In this document: positions 1-7,259 of the stretch, one piece after another | Layout: every line of letters begins with the position of its first letter | Numbering within the stretch: the stretch's first letter is position 1 | DNA from: Candidatus Methylomirabilota bacterium | GTDB lineage: Bacteria; Methylomirabilota; Methylomirabilia; Methylomirabilales; CSP1-5 | Length of the DNA stretch: 14,266 nt | Reading direction: 5' to 3' | NCBI GenBank assembly: GCA_023249165.1 | Contig: JAHFDE010000041.1 | Coordinates: forward strand, 1-14,266 | Program-made: the position numbers and the translations under genes | The notes under the pieces: generated by a model | The model's database searches: none | The model's input: the letters and a program-made list of their open reading frames with translations, nothing else | What the model was told of the DNA's origin: nothing

Positions 1-1
1 A

Positions 2-376
2 GTCTTGCGCCAGCACTGGCAGAAGTACGATTTCTTTTACGTGCACGTGAAGGGGACCGACACGGCCGGCGAAGACGGGAACTTTGACGCCAAGGTGGCA
101 GTGATCGAAGAAGTAGACCGCGAGCTCGCGACGGTGCTGGCACTCCAGCCGGACGTCCTCATGGTCACCGGGGATCACTCCACCCCGGCCAGCCTCAGGG
201 CCCACAGTTGGCATCCCGTGCCGGTGTTGCTCTCGAGCCGCTGGTGCCGGCCAGACGATGTCCAGGATTTTTCGGAGCGGGGGTGTCTCCGAGGCGGCCT
301 CGGGCGGCTGCGGGGGAAGGAGATCTTGCCCCTCGCGCTGGCCCATGCCGAGCGCCTGGCGAAGTTCGGCGCCTAA
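2..376 (+). CDS. apgM: 2,3-bisphosphoglycerate-independent phosphoglycerate mutase, archaeal type (3' end only)
   Basis: This enzyme interconverts 3-phosphoglycerate and 2-phosphoglycerate in cytoplasmic lower glycolysis/gluconeogenesis. It belongs to the metal-dependent alkaline-phosphatase superfamily. Only about the last 124 residues are present, and the frame is open at the left edge. Visible family hallmarks are the HVKGTDTAGEDGN segment, a metal-binding GDHSTP motif followed by HSWHPVPVLL, and the C-terminal block GCLRGGLGRLRGKEILPL ending in KFGA. These match the ApgM (archaeal iPGM) family rather than the longer GpmI or the histidine-type GpmA. The full family length is about 400 residues, so roughly two thirds lie upstream. 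The TAA stop is followed immediately by repeat element A, which separates it from pdhA. Co-transcription with pdhA is possible but not shown. Confidence 0.9.
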   Translation, partial: VLRQHWQKYDFFYVHVKGTDTAGEDGNFDAKVAVIEEVDRELATVLALQPDVLMVTGDHSTPASLRAHSWHPVPVLLSSRWCRPDDVQDFSERGCLRGGLGRLRGKEILPLALAHAERLAKFGA

Positions 377-378
377 CA

Positions 379-522
379 GTTCATGGTTCAGGGTTCACAG
401 TTCAGGGTCGGAGCTTATGGATTACCCACCTCCTTCCGGCCGTGAACGACTCGACTGAGGCCTCGGCGGTGAGCTCGGCCGAACCGCTCGTCGAAGTCCA
501 TGAACGACGAACTATGAACCCT
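379..522. repeat. Intergenic heptamer repeat element A with inverted ends
   Basis: The gap between apgM and pdhA holds four head-to-tail heptamers of the form GTTCANN (379-406). Three more copies lie in the opposite orientation at 499-519: CATGAAC, GACGAAC and TATGAAC. The arms form an inverted repeat, with AGGGTTCACAGTTC (390-403) complementary to 509-522 apart from one mismatch. The middle carries ACGACTCGACTGAG (446-459) and GCTCGTCGAAGTC (486-498). Both recur in reverse complement inside the mqnE tail (element C). The right arm ends just before the pdhA ribosome binding site. It looks like a small non-coding dispersed repeat. Mobility is inferred; no target-site duplication was recognised. 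Confidence 0.7.
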
Positions 523-530
523 AAAGGAGA
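523..530 (+). promoter_or_regulatory. Ribosome binding site that fixes the pdhA start
   Basis: AAAGGAGA lies 7 nt before the ATG at 538. The same frame is open far upstream, through the repeat and the end of apgM. This site, plus the homology of the N-terminus, is the reason to place the start here rather than at the in-frame ATG at 514, which lies inside the repeat arm. Confidence 0.6.
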
Positions 531-537
531 GAGGGAG

Positions 538-1536
538 ATGGGGGGGAAGACGGCAACGAAAGTCGGGCAGTCCGGTCTCGACAAGAAGACCCTCCTGAAC
601 TTTCTCCACCAGATGCTCCTGATCCGGAAGTTCGAGGATAAGGCGGGGGAGCTCTACGCCCGCGGCAAGATCGCGGGCTTCCTCCACCTCTATAACGGCG
701 AGGAGGCGGTGGCCGTCGGGGCCATCTCTGCGCTCGAGCCACATGATCTCGTCATCACGCACTACCGGGATCACGGCCATGCGACCGCCCGGGGGCTCGA
801 CGTCAAACGCCTGATGGCCGAGCTCTTCGGGAAGGCCACCGGTGTGTCCAAAGGGCACGGGGGCTCTATGCACTTCTTTGACGCCACCCTGGGCTTCTAC
901 GGCGGTTGGGCCATCGTCGGAGGTCACCTTCCCCTGGCCGTGGGCCTGGGGCTCGCGAGCAACTACCTGCGCAAGAACCAGGTGATCCTCTGCATCTTCG
1001 GCGATGGGGGAACCAATATCGGCTACTTCTACGAGTCCCTCAACGTGGCCAAGCTGTGGAACGTCCCCGTCGTTTTCCTGTGCGAGAACAACCTCTACGG
1101 CATGGGGACCGCGCTCCATCGCGCCTCGGCGATCCGCGAGGTATACCGGAAGGCGGCGGTCTTCGATATCCCGGCCGAGCGCGTGGACGGGATGGATGTG
1201 CTCGCAATGCGCGAAGCCACGGTGAAGGCGGTGGCGCATGCCCGGGGTGGTGGCGGTCCGTACTTCCTGGAGGCGATGACGTATCGCTTCCGGGGTCACT
1301 CCATGGCCGATCCGATCCTGTACCGGGACAAGAGTGAGGTGGAGGAGTGGAAGCAGCGGGACCCCATCATCCTCTTCCAGCAGCGGCTGAGAGAGGAAGG
1401 GGTCTTGACCCCGCAGGATCTGGAGCAGATGGAGCGGGAGACGGATGAGCTGGTCGCCGACGCGGTGAAGTTCGCCGAGGAGAGTCCCGAGCCACCGCTC
1501 AGCGACCTGCACGAGGACATCTACGCCAATCCCTGA
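538..1536 (+). CDS. pdhA: Pyruvate dehydrogenase E1 component, alpha subunit
   Basis: With E1beta this subunit forms the thiamine-diphosphate-dependent E1 enzyme. It decarboxylates pyruvate and passes the acetyl group to the lipoyl arm of E2. The product has 332 residues, normal for a separate alpha chain. The TPP/Mg binding motif is clear: GDG at residues 155-157 and the closing ENN at 183-185. Other conserved blocks are KGHGGSMHFF, YGMGT after ENN, RVDGMDVL, and YRFRGHSMADP, which corresponds to the regulatory-loop region of PDH E1alpha. The YGMGT and GHSMADP segments resemble PDH more than acetoin or branched-chain dehydrogenases, although substrate is not proven by sequence. The start is set by AAAGGAGA upstream. 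The gene is followed after 16 bp by pdhB, as expected for an operon. Confidence 0.93.
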   Translation: MGGKTATKVGQSGLDKKTLLNFLHQMLLIRKFEDKAGELYARGKIAGFLHLYNGEEAVAVGAISALEPHDLVITHYRDHGHATARGLDVKRLMAELFGKATGVSKGHGGSMHFFDATLGFYGGWAIVGGHLPLAVGLGLASNYLRKNQVILCIFGDGGTNIGYFYESLNVAKLWNVPVVFLCENNLYGMGTALHRASAIREVYRKAAVFDIPAERVDGMDVLAMREATVKAVAHARGGGGPYFLEAMTYRFRGHSMADPILYRDKSEVEEWKQRDPIILFQQRLREEGVLTPQDLEQMERETDELVADAVKFAEESPEPPLSDLHEDIYANP

Positions 1537-1552
1537 GCCGGAGGATTGAGCC

Positions 1553-2539
1553 GTGCCGATGATCACCTATCGTGAGGCCCTGCACCACGCCCTTCGCGAA
1601 GAGATGACGCGGGACGAGCGCGTGCTGATCTTTGGCGAGGATGTGGTGGCGTACGGAGGGGCCTACGGCGTCACCTCTGGGCTCGCGAAGGACTATGGGG
1701 AAAAGCGGGTCTTCGATGCGCCGATCGCCGAGGGGGTCATCGCGGGGGCGGCCGTGGGAGCGGCGATGGGGGGGCTGCGGCCGGTGGCCGAACTGATGAC
1801 GATTAATTTTGCCCTGCTGGCGGCGGATCAGATCATCAACCATGCCGCCAAGGTGATGCACATGTTTGGGGGCCAGATGTCGGTGCCCCTCGTGATGCGA
1901 GCGGTAGGCGGCGGCGGGGCCCAGCTCGCCTCAACGCATTCGCAGAGCCTCGAGTCGATGTTCGCCCATGTTCCCGGTCTCAAGGTCGTCACGCCGGCAA
2001 CGCCCGCCGATGGGAAGGGGCTCTTGAAGAGCGCCATCCGGGACGACGATCCGGTCCTCTTCATCGAGCACGCCCTGCTCTACCGCGTCCGGGGAGAGGT
2101 GCCGGAGGGGGAGCATCTGGTCGCCCTGGGGAAGGCCGAGGTCAAGCGGGAAGGGAAGGATATCACCCTCGTGGCCTACTCCCGGATGACCCTGGTGGCG
2201 CTCCAGGCGGCCGATCTCCTGAGTCAGGAGGGAATCGAGGCTGAGGTGGTGGACCTCAGGAGTCTCCGCCCTCTTGACATGGAGACGGTGCTCGCCTCGG
2301 TCCGGAAGACGCATCGAGCGCTCACCGTCGAGGAGGCCTGGCGGTCGTACGGGATCGGCGCAGAGATCGCAAGCCGAATTCAGGAGGAGGCTTTCGATGA
2401 CCTGGATGCGCCGATTCGTCGCGTCTCCGGTGTGGAGGTTCCTCTGCCCTACGCCAAGAATCTCGAGCAGGCGGCGATTCCGGATGCGCAGCGGATCATG
2501 AAGGCGGTCAAGGAGGTTCTTGCGCGGACCGGCGGGTAG
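1553..2539 (+). CDS. pdhB: Pyruvate dehydrogenase E1 component, beta subunit
   Basis: This is the second half of the alpha2beta2 E1 enzyme and supplies part of the TPP site and the E2-binding surface. It has 328 residues, the usual length. Visible features are FGEDV, with E29 as the residue expected to activate the thiamine ring, the block FDAPIAEGVIAGAAVGAA, and STHSQ with the conserved histidine H129. The C-terminal transketolase-type domain contains VVDLRSLRPLD and VEEAWRSYGIG. The GTG start is preferred because GGAGG at 1540-1544 lies 8 nt upstream. The ATG at 1559, two codons later, is the alternative. It sits between pdhA (16 bp gap) and pdhC (41 bp gap) and is almost certainly co-transcribed with both. 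Confidence 0.94.
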   Translation: MPMITYREALHHALREEMTRDERVLIFGEDVVAYGGAYGVTSGLAKDYGEKRVFDAPIAEGVIAGAAVGAAMGGLRPVAELMTINFALLAADQIINHAAKVMHMFGGQMSVPLVMRAVGGGGAQLASTHSQSLESMFAHVPGLKVVTPATPADGKGLLKSAIRDDDPVLFIEHALLYRVRGEVPEGEHLVALGKAEVKREGKDITLVAYSRMTLVALQAADLLSQEGIEAEVVDLRSLRPLDMETVLASVRKTHRALTVEEAWRSYGIGAEIASRIQEEAFDDLDAPIRRVSGVEVPLPYAKNLEQAAIPDAQRIMKAVKEVLARTGG

Positions 2540-2580
2540 CGACGGGGCTTGGTTTCTCGGGATTGCGAAAGGGGGAAGCG

Positions 2581-3792
2581 ATGGTCACCGAAGTCGTCAT
2601 GCCCAAGATGGGCTACGATATGACCGAGGGGACCATCGTCCGGTGGCGGAAACAGGAGGGGGATGAAGTCAAGCGCGGGGACATCATTGCCGAGGTCGAG
2701 ACGACCAAGGTAACGGTGGAGGTCGAGGCATACAGTTCCGGTATCCTGCGGAAGATCCTGGTTCCTGAAGGGCAGACGGTCCCGGTCGGTGAGGTGGTCG
2801 CCATTATCGCGGATCGGGATGAGCCCATCCCCGGCGTGGCGGAGAAGGCAGCTCCTCGCGAAAGGGCGCCCCAGGCGGTGAAGGAGGCCCCGAGACCCGA
2901 GGGAGCAGAGGAGGAGGCTCCCCGGGTCCCTGCCTCGCCGATCGCCCGCCGCATTGCGCGCGAGCAAGGCCTGGACCTTGGACGAGTCACGGGGACTGGC
3001 CCGGGTGGGAGGATCATCAAGGAGGACGTCGAGGCCTTTCTCGCGAAACGACCCGCCGAGGCACCCAGGCCCTCCCCTGCGCCGGTGGCCGCCGCCGCGC
3101 CTCACGAGATTCCTTATGAGGAGCGGGAGCTTTCCCGGCTCCGGCAGACCATCGCCCGCCGGATGGCCGAGAGCAAGCGGGTTGCGCCCCACTTCTATGT
3201 CACCTCGGAAATCGACGTGACCGAGGCGTTGAAGCTGCGGCAGGGGTTGAACGCCCTTGGAGAAGGGGCGAAGATCTCGGTCACCGATATGCTGGTGAAG
3301 GCGGCGGCCAAGACCCTCCAGGAGTTTCCGGAGGTGAATGCCTCCTTCGCCGATGGGAAGATACGGGTCTACCGACGGATCAATATCGGCATCGCCGTCG
3401 CGCTGGAACAAGGGCTCGTGACGCCGGTCCTTCCTGACTGCGACAAAAAGCCGCTGGCGCAGATCGCGCGAGAGGCCAAAGAGCTGGTCGAGCGCGCCCG
3501 GTCTGGGCGGATGCGGCAGGAGGACCTGACCCCCGGCACCTTCACCATCAGCAATCTGGGGATGTTTGATGTGGATGATTTTGTCGCGGTCATCAATCCG
3601 CCCGAGGCGGCCGTCCTGGCCGTGGGCTCGGTTGTCCCCCGACCGGTCGTGGTAGGTGGCGAGGTCAAGGTGAGCGACCGGATGCGGGTAACGCTGTCCG
3701 CGGACCACCGGGTCATCGATGGTGCGGTCGCTGCGCGGTTCCTCCAGCGCTTCAAACTTTTCCTCGAGCAGCCTCTCCACTTGGTGAGCTGA
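2581..3792 (+). CDS. pdhC: Dihydrolipoamide acetyltransferase, E2 core of the PDH complex
   Basis: E2 accepts the acetyl group on a lipoyl-lysine and transfers it to CoA, forming the core of the complex. The 403-residue protein has one lipoyl domain (about 1-78) with K43 as the predicted lipoylated lysine. A charged Ala/Pro/Glu linker follows (about 80-115). Next are a peripheral-subunit-binding domain (about 116-153, SPIARRIA and GTGPGGRIIKEDV) and a catalytic domain ending in DHRVIDGA, with H376 and D380 as the acyltransferase active-site pair. The lysine is in an ETTKV context rather than the usual ETDK. The ATG is preceded by a purine-rich AAGGGGGAAG sequence. A TTG 18 nt earlier is in frame but has no better site. 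Acetoin dehydrogenase E2 is the main alternative, but the E1 genes favour PDH. Confidence 0.92.
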   Translation: MVTEVVMPKMGYDMTEGTIVRWRKQEGDEVKRGDIIAEVETTKVTVEVEAYSSGILRKILVPEGQTVPVGEVVAIIADRDEPIPGVAEKAAPRERAPQAVKEAPRPEGAEEEAPRVPASPIARRIAREQGLDLGRVTGTGPGGRIIKEDVEAFLAKRPAEAPRPSPAPVAAAAPHEIPYEERELSRLRQTIARRMAESKRVAPHFYVTSEIDVTEALKLRQGLNALGEGAKISVTDMLVKAAAKTLQEFPEVNASFADGKIRVYRRINIGIAVALEQGLVTPVLPDCDKKPLAQIAREAKELVERARSGRMRQEDLTPGTFTISNLGMFDVDDFVAVINPPEAAVLAVGSVVPRPVVVGGEVKVSDRMRVTLSADHRVIDGAVAARFLQRFKLFLEQPLHLVS

Positions 3793-3831
3793 ATCTGTGG
3801 TCGAGTCACCCCGTCGGTGTTTCAACTCGTT

Positions 3832-3859
3832 CGGATGTCCGCGGCACCGTGGTCATCCG
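3832..3859 (+). other. Hairpin in the pdhC-lpdA gap
   Basis: The 161-bp gap between pdhC and lpdA is the largest inside the PDH operon. It contains an inverted repeat: CGGATG pairs with CATCCG, then a U-U mismatch, then CCGC with GTGG (one G-U pair) around a 6-nt loop. No T-run follows, so it is not a classical terminator. It might be an RNA-processing or stability element that sets E3 levels relative to E1/E2, or simply GC-rich chance. I see no small gene in the rest of the gap. Confidence 0.3.
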
Positions 3860-3953
3860 CGTCGGAGGACGAGCGGACCCGTTGCGAAGCGGCCCAGCAG
3901 CAGCTGGCCACCAGGAGTCCTTCATCCGTCGGTTGATTGTGAAGGGGCGAGCG

Positions 3954-5348
3954 ATGGCAGAGAAGTATGACCTCGTGGTGATCGGAAGTGGCCCCGGCGG
4001 CTATGTGGGCGCCATCCGGGCGGCCCAGCTGGGGATGAAGATCGCCATCGTAGAGCGAGACCGCCTGGGAGGGGTCTGTCTCAACTGGGGCTGCATCCCG
4101 ACCAAGGCCCTTCTGCGAAATGCCGAGATCATCGCGCTCCTGCGCCGGGGTGAGGAGTTTGGATTCAGTTTCGAGAATCTTCGGGTGGATTTCTCGGTGG
4201 CGGTGAAGCGCAGCGAGCAGGCGGCCCGAAAGCTCTCCAAGGGTGTCGAGTATCTCATGAAGAAGAACAAGGTGACGGTGGTGGCCGGGGAGGGAAAGCT
4301 CGCTGGCAATGGCCAGGTCCGGGTGGCCAAGGATGGCAAGGTGACGGAGCTGCACGCGGCACGGATTCTTCTGGCGACCGGTTCGCGTCCGCGGGAGATC
4401 CCGGGGGTTCCGATTGATGGCAAGCGGATCATCACCAGCACCGAGGCCCTGAGCCTCGCCCAGGTCCCTCGGTCGCTGTTGATTATTGGCGCCGGGGCAG
4501 TCGGCGTGGAGTTTGCCGATGTCTATCACGCATATGGCGCTGAGGTGATCCTCATCGAAATGCTTCCCCGGCTCTTGCCGGTCGAGGATGCCGAGATCTC
4601 GAACTTCTTGGAAAAGGTCTTCGCCAAGCGCGGCATCACAATTCGGACTGGCACGAAGGTCGAGGCGGTGACGGTGAAGGGGGAGCAGGTCCGCCTTCGG
4701 CTCTCCAAAGAAGGCAGGACAGAGGAGATCACCGGGGATGTTGGGCTGGTCGCCATCGGCCGTATTCCCAACATCGAAGCCTTGGGGATCGAAGGATTGG
4801 GGGTGAGGGTGGGCCGCGGCAGCTTCATCGAGGTGGGCGACCGGTTCGAGACGTCGGTTCCGGGCATCTACGCCATCGGCGATGTGATCGGCGGTCCTCT
4901 CCTTGCCCATAAGGCGATGGCGGAGGCGATCGTGGCGGTTGAGGCGATGGCTGGACAGAACGGGAGGCGGATCGATCCCTCCAAGATCCCGAACTGCACG
5001 TACTGCTCGCCCCAGGTGGCCAGCGTCGGGCTCACCGAGGAGCAGGCCAAGGAGAAGGGACGCCAGGTCAAGGTGGGTCGCTTCTCCTTTCAGGCCAGCG
5101 GCAAGGCGGTGGCGCTGGGCGATACCGAAGGGTTTGTCAAGGTGGTGGCGGATGCAGAGTACGGCGAGATCCTGGGCCTCCACATCATCGGACCCGAGGC
5201 GACGGAGATGATCGCCGAGGCCACGATGGCCCGCACCCTCGAGGCGTCGCTCGACGAGGTGCACCACTCGATCCACGCCCACCCGACCCTTTCCGAGACG
5301 GTGGCTGAAGCCTGCTTGGCCGCCCTGGGCCGCCCCATTCATATATAA
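3954..5348 (+). CDS. lpdA: Dihydrolipoyl dehydrogenase (E3)
   Basis: This FAD enzyme reoxidises dihydrolipoyl-E2 with NAD+ and may also serve other 2-oxoacid dehydrogenases and the glycine cleavage system. The 464-residue protein shows the N-terminal FAD-binding GSGPGG (11-16) and the redox disulfide GGVCLNWGC with C42 and C47. A second dinucleotide-binding motif, IIGAGAVGVEFADV, lies near the middle, followed by a YAIGDV segment that contacts FAD. The C-terminal dimer-interface motif HAHPTLSE carries the H443/E448 acid-base pair. The ATG at 3954 has AAGGGG at 3942-3947 upstream and begins directly with the FAD fold. The frame stays open for about 35 codons upstream, but that extension has no family counterpart. 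lipB starts 10 bp after the stop. Confidence 0.95.
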   Translation: MAEKYDLVVIGSGPGGYVGAIRAAQLGMKIAIVERDRLGGVCLNWGCIPTKALLRNAEIIALLRRGEEFGFSFENLRVDFSVAVKRSEQAARKLSKGVEYLMKKNKVTVVAGEGKLAGNGQVRVAKDGKVTELHAARILLATGSRPREIPGVPIDGKRIITSTEALSLAQVPRSLLIIGAGAVGVEFADVYHAYGAEVILIEMLPRLLPVEDAEISNFLEKVFAKRGITIRTGTKVEAVTVKGEQVRLRLSKEGRTEEITGDVGLVAIGRIPNIEALGIEGLGVRVGRGSFIEVGDRFETSVPGIYAIGDVIGGPLLAHKAMAEAIVAVEAMAGQNGRRIDPSKIPNCTYCSPQVASVGLTEEQAKEKGRQVKVGRFSFQASGKAVALGDTEGFVKVVADAEYGEILGLHIIGPEATEMIAEATMARTLEASLDEVHHSIHAHPTLSETVAEACLAALGRPIHI

Positions 5349-5358
5349 GGGAGGTCCG

Positions 5359-6045
5359 ATGTCCGAGGTTCGATGCATCGTGCAGTGGTTGGGACGAATG
5401 GAGTACGGGAAGGCGCTTGAGTTGCAGCGGCAGTGGGCGTCCGCGCGGACACAGGGGCTGGAGGAGGACTGCCTTCTCCTCGTCGAGCATCCGCCGGTGA
5501 TCACTCTGGGGCGGGGAGCGAAGCGGAGGCATCTCCTCGCGGACGAGGATCTCCTGCAAGCTCAGGGCATCGAGGTGTGGGAGATTGAGCGGGGGGGCGA
5601 TATCACCTTCCACGGGCCAGGGCAGCTCGTCGGGTACCCTATTCTTGACCTCACGCGGCACGGGAAGGACCTCCACCGCTATATGCGAAGGCTTGAAGAG
5701 GTGCTGATTCGGACCCTGCATCGGTACGGTATTCACGGAGAGCGAAGTGCCGGCCAGACCGGGGTCTGGGTTCATGGGGCCAAGATCGCCTCCATCGGCG
5801 TGCACGTCAGTCGCTGGGTGAGCCGGCACGGTTTGGCCTTGAACGTGAGCCCCGATCTCAGCGCGTTCGATCTCATCGTGCCCTGTGGCCTCAGCGGGAT
5901 TCGGATGACCTCCATGGCGGCCCTCCTCAAGCGACAGGTGCCGGTCCAGGCAGTCGCCGAGGCGGTCGCCGAACAGTTCGCGCTCGTCTTCGACTGCGCT
6001 GTGCAATGGCGAAGCAATCCGGAGGCGGTCCTGTCCTTGTCGTGA
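5359..6045 (+). CDS. lipB: Octanoyl-[acyl-carrier-protein]:protein N-octanoyltransferase
   Basis: LipB moves octanoate from octanoyl-ACP to the target lysine of lipoyl domains. LipA then inserts two sulfurs to make the lipoyl group. The 228-residue length is typical. The family signature RGGDITFHGPGQLVGYP is at 78-94, GAKIASIGV carries the catalytic K142, and the VPCGL motif carries C176, the acyl-thioester cysteine. A strong site, AAGGGAGG (5347-5354), precedes the ATG and overlaps the lpdA stop region. Gene order indicates co-transcription with the PDH genes whose E2 it modifies, and a terminator follows 43 bp after its stop. No lipA is in the window, so completion of the cofactor must depend on a gene elsewhere. 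Confidence 0.95.
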   Translation: MSEVRCIVQWLGRMEYGKALELQRQWASARTQGLEEDCLLLVEHPPVITLGRGAKRRHLLADEDLLQAQGIEVWEIERGGDITFHGPGQLVGYPILDLTRHGKDLHRYMRRLEEVLIRTLHRYGIHGERSAGQTGVWVHGAKIASIGVHVSRWVSRHGLALNVSPDLSAFDLIVPCGLSGIRMTSMAALLKRQVPVQAVAEAVAEQFALVFDCAVQWRSNPEAVLSLS

Positions 6046-6088
6046 AGAGAGAGGGACGCGGCGTGTAGGCCGTTCACCAGGAGGAGCC

Positions 6089-6145
6089 AGGGCATCACGG
6101 CGGTTCGAGTCTGCTCACCAGAACCGACCGTGATGCCCTCTTTTT
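6089..6145 (+). terminator. Strong rho-independent terminator after lipB
   Basis: A perfect 12-bp arm AGGGCATCACGG (6089-6100) pairs with CCGTGATGCCCT (6128-6139). It continues inward as CGGTTC (6101-6106) with GAACCG (6121-6126) around a 14-nt loop, with one bulged A. TTTTT (6141-6145) follows directly. It points along the + strand only. It marks the end of the PDH-lipB transcription unit and isolates it from azlC. Confidence 0.88.
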
Positions 6146-6158
6146 GTTGGCGGCGCCC

Positions 6159-6187
6159 TTGCTTTTGCTGCGGCTTTGTCCTATCGT
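6159..6187 (+). promoter_or_regulatory. Weak candidate promoter for the azlCD unit
   Basis: TTGCTT (6159-6164) and TATCGT (6182-6187) are separated by 17 bp, with the terminator just upstream and azlC 74 bp downstream. Each hexamer is a poor match to the sigma-70 consensus. The rest of the 6146-6261 gap shows no gene or other clear signal. A promoter is required somewhere here if the terminator works, which is the main reason to list it. Confidence 0.25.
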
Positions 6188-6261
6188 GGAGCGCCGGTGT
6201 CGCGCTCGGCCGGGCGTCTCGGCGTCGGGATGATCTCTGCTTTGCCTGTCCGTGATTGCCG

Positions 6262-6972
6262 ATGAGCCGTGACGATCTTGCAAGCTTCAGGGAAGGGGCC
6301 CTGGCAGCCATCCCCGTGTGCGTCGGGTTTTTTGCCATCACCGTCGCCTTCGGGATCGCCGCGCACGCGACCGGTCTCCCGGCGGGCGAAGTGCTGCTGA
6401 TGTCTGCAGTGGTCTTTGCCGCCCCGGCCCAGTTTCCCGCCATTGAGCTGCTCCCCTTGAGTGGACAGGCCGTGCAGATCCTGCTGAGCACCCTCTTTAT
6501 CAACTTCCGCTTTGCGGTGATGAGCTTTGCCCTCGTGCCTCACCTCAAACGCCTTCGGACGGGTGGATTGATGGTAGGAGCGCAGCTCGTCACCATGAGC
6601 ACCTTTGCCGTCTCCTTCCTCCGTTTTCAGCGGAGATCGGATCACGACAACTTCATCTATTTTCTCGGAGTGGCGATTCCGAGCTACGCCTGCTACCTGC
6701 TGGGAACCGTGGTCGGATACCACTTCGGGGTTCGAATCCCTGCGGGATTTGACGAGGGGATCTCCCTGATCTTTCCGGCCTATCTCACCGCGCTCCTGGC
6801 GGCAGAGCTGAGGGAGCGGCGGTCGATTGTGGTCGTGGGGGTGGCCTTTCTCGCGACCCCGGTCGTTGAGACGCTCGTGCCGGGGTGGGGGCTCATCCTG
6901 AATGCACTCGTGGTGGCCACGGCGGCCATTGGGGTGGAGGCGTGGTGGGAGAGCGCATTGCCATCATCCTAG
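6262..6972 (+). CDS. azlC: AzlC family permease, large subunit of a branched-chain amino-acid exporter
   Basis: AzlC-type proteins pair with a small AzlD-type partner in the inner membrane to export branched-chain amino acids or analogues (known for Bacillus AzlCD and E. coli YgaZH). This 236-residue protein has the family opening REGALAAIPVCVGFFAITVAFGIAA. It continues with the membrane block VFAAPAQFPAIELL, the NFRFAVMSFALVPHL segment, and several later hydrophobic helices (IPSYACYLLGTVVGY, LIFPAYLTALLAAEL). The ATG at 6262 is chosen because it lies a few residues before the conserved start of the domain. No convincing Shine-Dalgarno sequence precedes it, and a TTG two codons upstream is equally possible. 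The last 28 bp overlap azlD. The exported substrate cannot be read from sequence. Confidence 0.88.
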   Translation: MSRDDLASFREGALAAIPVCVGFFAITVAFGIAAHATGLPAGEVLLMSAVVFAAPAQFPAIELLPLSGQAVQILLSTLFINFRFAVMSFALVPHLKRLRTGGLMVGAQLVTMSTFAVSFLRFQRRSDHDNFIYFLGVAIPSYACYLLGTVVGYHFGVRIPAGFDEGISLIFPAYLTALLAAELRERRSIVVVGVAFLATPVVETLVPGWGLILNALVVATAAIGVEAWWESALPSS

Positions 6973-7259
6973 GCATGGGCCTGGGGACGTATCTGTTGCG
7001 GGCTTTCCCGCTCCTCTTCGCCCACCGACTCTCCCTCGGCCCCCGCATTCTCCGGTGGTTTCAGTTCGTCTCGTACGCCGTCATCGCGAGCTTCGTGTGG
7101 TTTGGGTTCACGAAAGGCGCCTCGCCGGCCGGCACGATGGGCTTTCGGGTCATCGCGTTAGGCCTCACGATCCTGGTGGCGGTCCGCACGAAGAACGCAT
7201 TGCTCGGCATGGCGGCCGGAATCGCGGCCGTGTTGATTCTTGCACGGGTAGGTTCGTGA
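6945..7259 (+). CDS. azlD: AzlD family small subunit of the amino-acid exporter
   Basis: This small membrane protein is the usual partner of AzlC. The 104-residue product has four hydrophobic stretches (about 4-22, 38-54, 67-80, 84-101). It includes the family-like LGMGLGTYLLRAFPLLF opening and a C-terminal VRTKNALLGMAAG segment. The start is a judgement. GTG at 6945 lies 4 nt after GGAGG, inside the end of azlC, and gives the normal family length. The ATG at 6975 (GMG in the first helix) would cut into the first helix. The overlap with azlC suggests translational coupling, and the stop overlaps the next gene's GTG start. Confidence 0.85.
   Translation: MGERIAIILGMGLGTYLLRAFPLLFAHRLSLGPRILRWFQFVSYAVIASFVWFGFTKGASPAGTMGFRVIALGLTILVAVRTKNALLGMAAGIAAVLILARVGS

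Noticed and set aside
379..406. Heptamer array as a CRISPR or a replication iteron
   Set aside because: Units are 7 bp with no spacers, so it is not CRISPR. Only four copies are present with no rep gene or AT-rich region nearby, so an origin is not supported.
208..537. An N-terminal extension of pdhA reading back through the repeat and the end of apgM
   Set aside because: The extension is out of frame with apgM, has no family similarity, and a good ribosome binding site marks the ATG at 538.
3849..3953. A 35-residue N-terminal extension of lpdA
   Set aside because: The E3 fold begins at the ATG at 3954, which has its own ribosome binding site. The extension is Arg/Gly-rich and overlaps a hairpin.
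415..5504. Long open frames on the minus strand opposite the PDH-lipB genes (415-1566, 2449-3825, 3822-5504, 5185-6006)
   Set aside because: They mirror strongly conserved + strand genes, have low-complexity Arg/His/Pro/Gly-rich translations and no recognisable domain. They are expected in GC-rich DNA.
6046..6261. A riboswitch, small RNA or tRNA in the lipB-azlC gap
   Set aside because: The only clear structure is the intrinsic terminator. No tRNA arms or known riboswitch core could be recognised, and the terminator lies too far from azlC to argue for attenuation.
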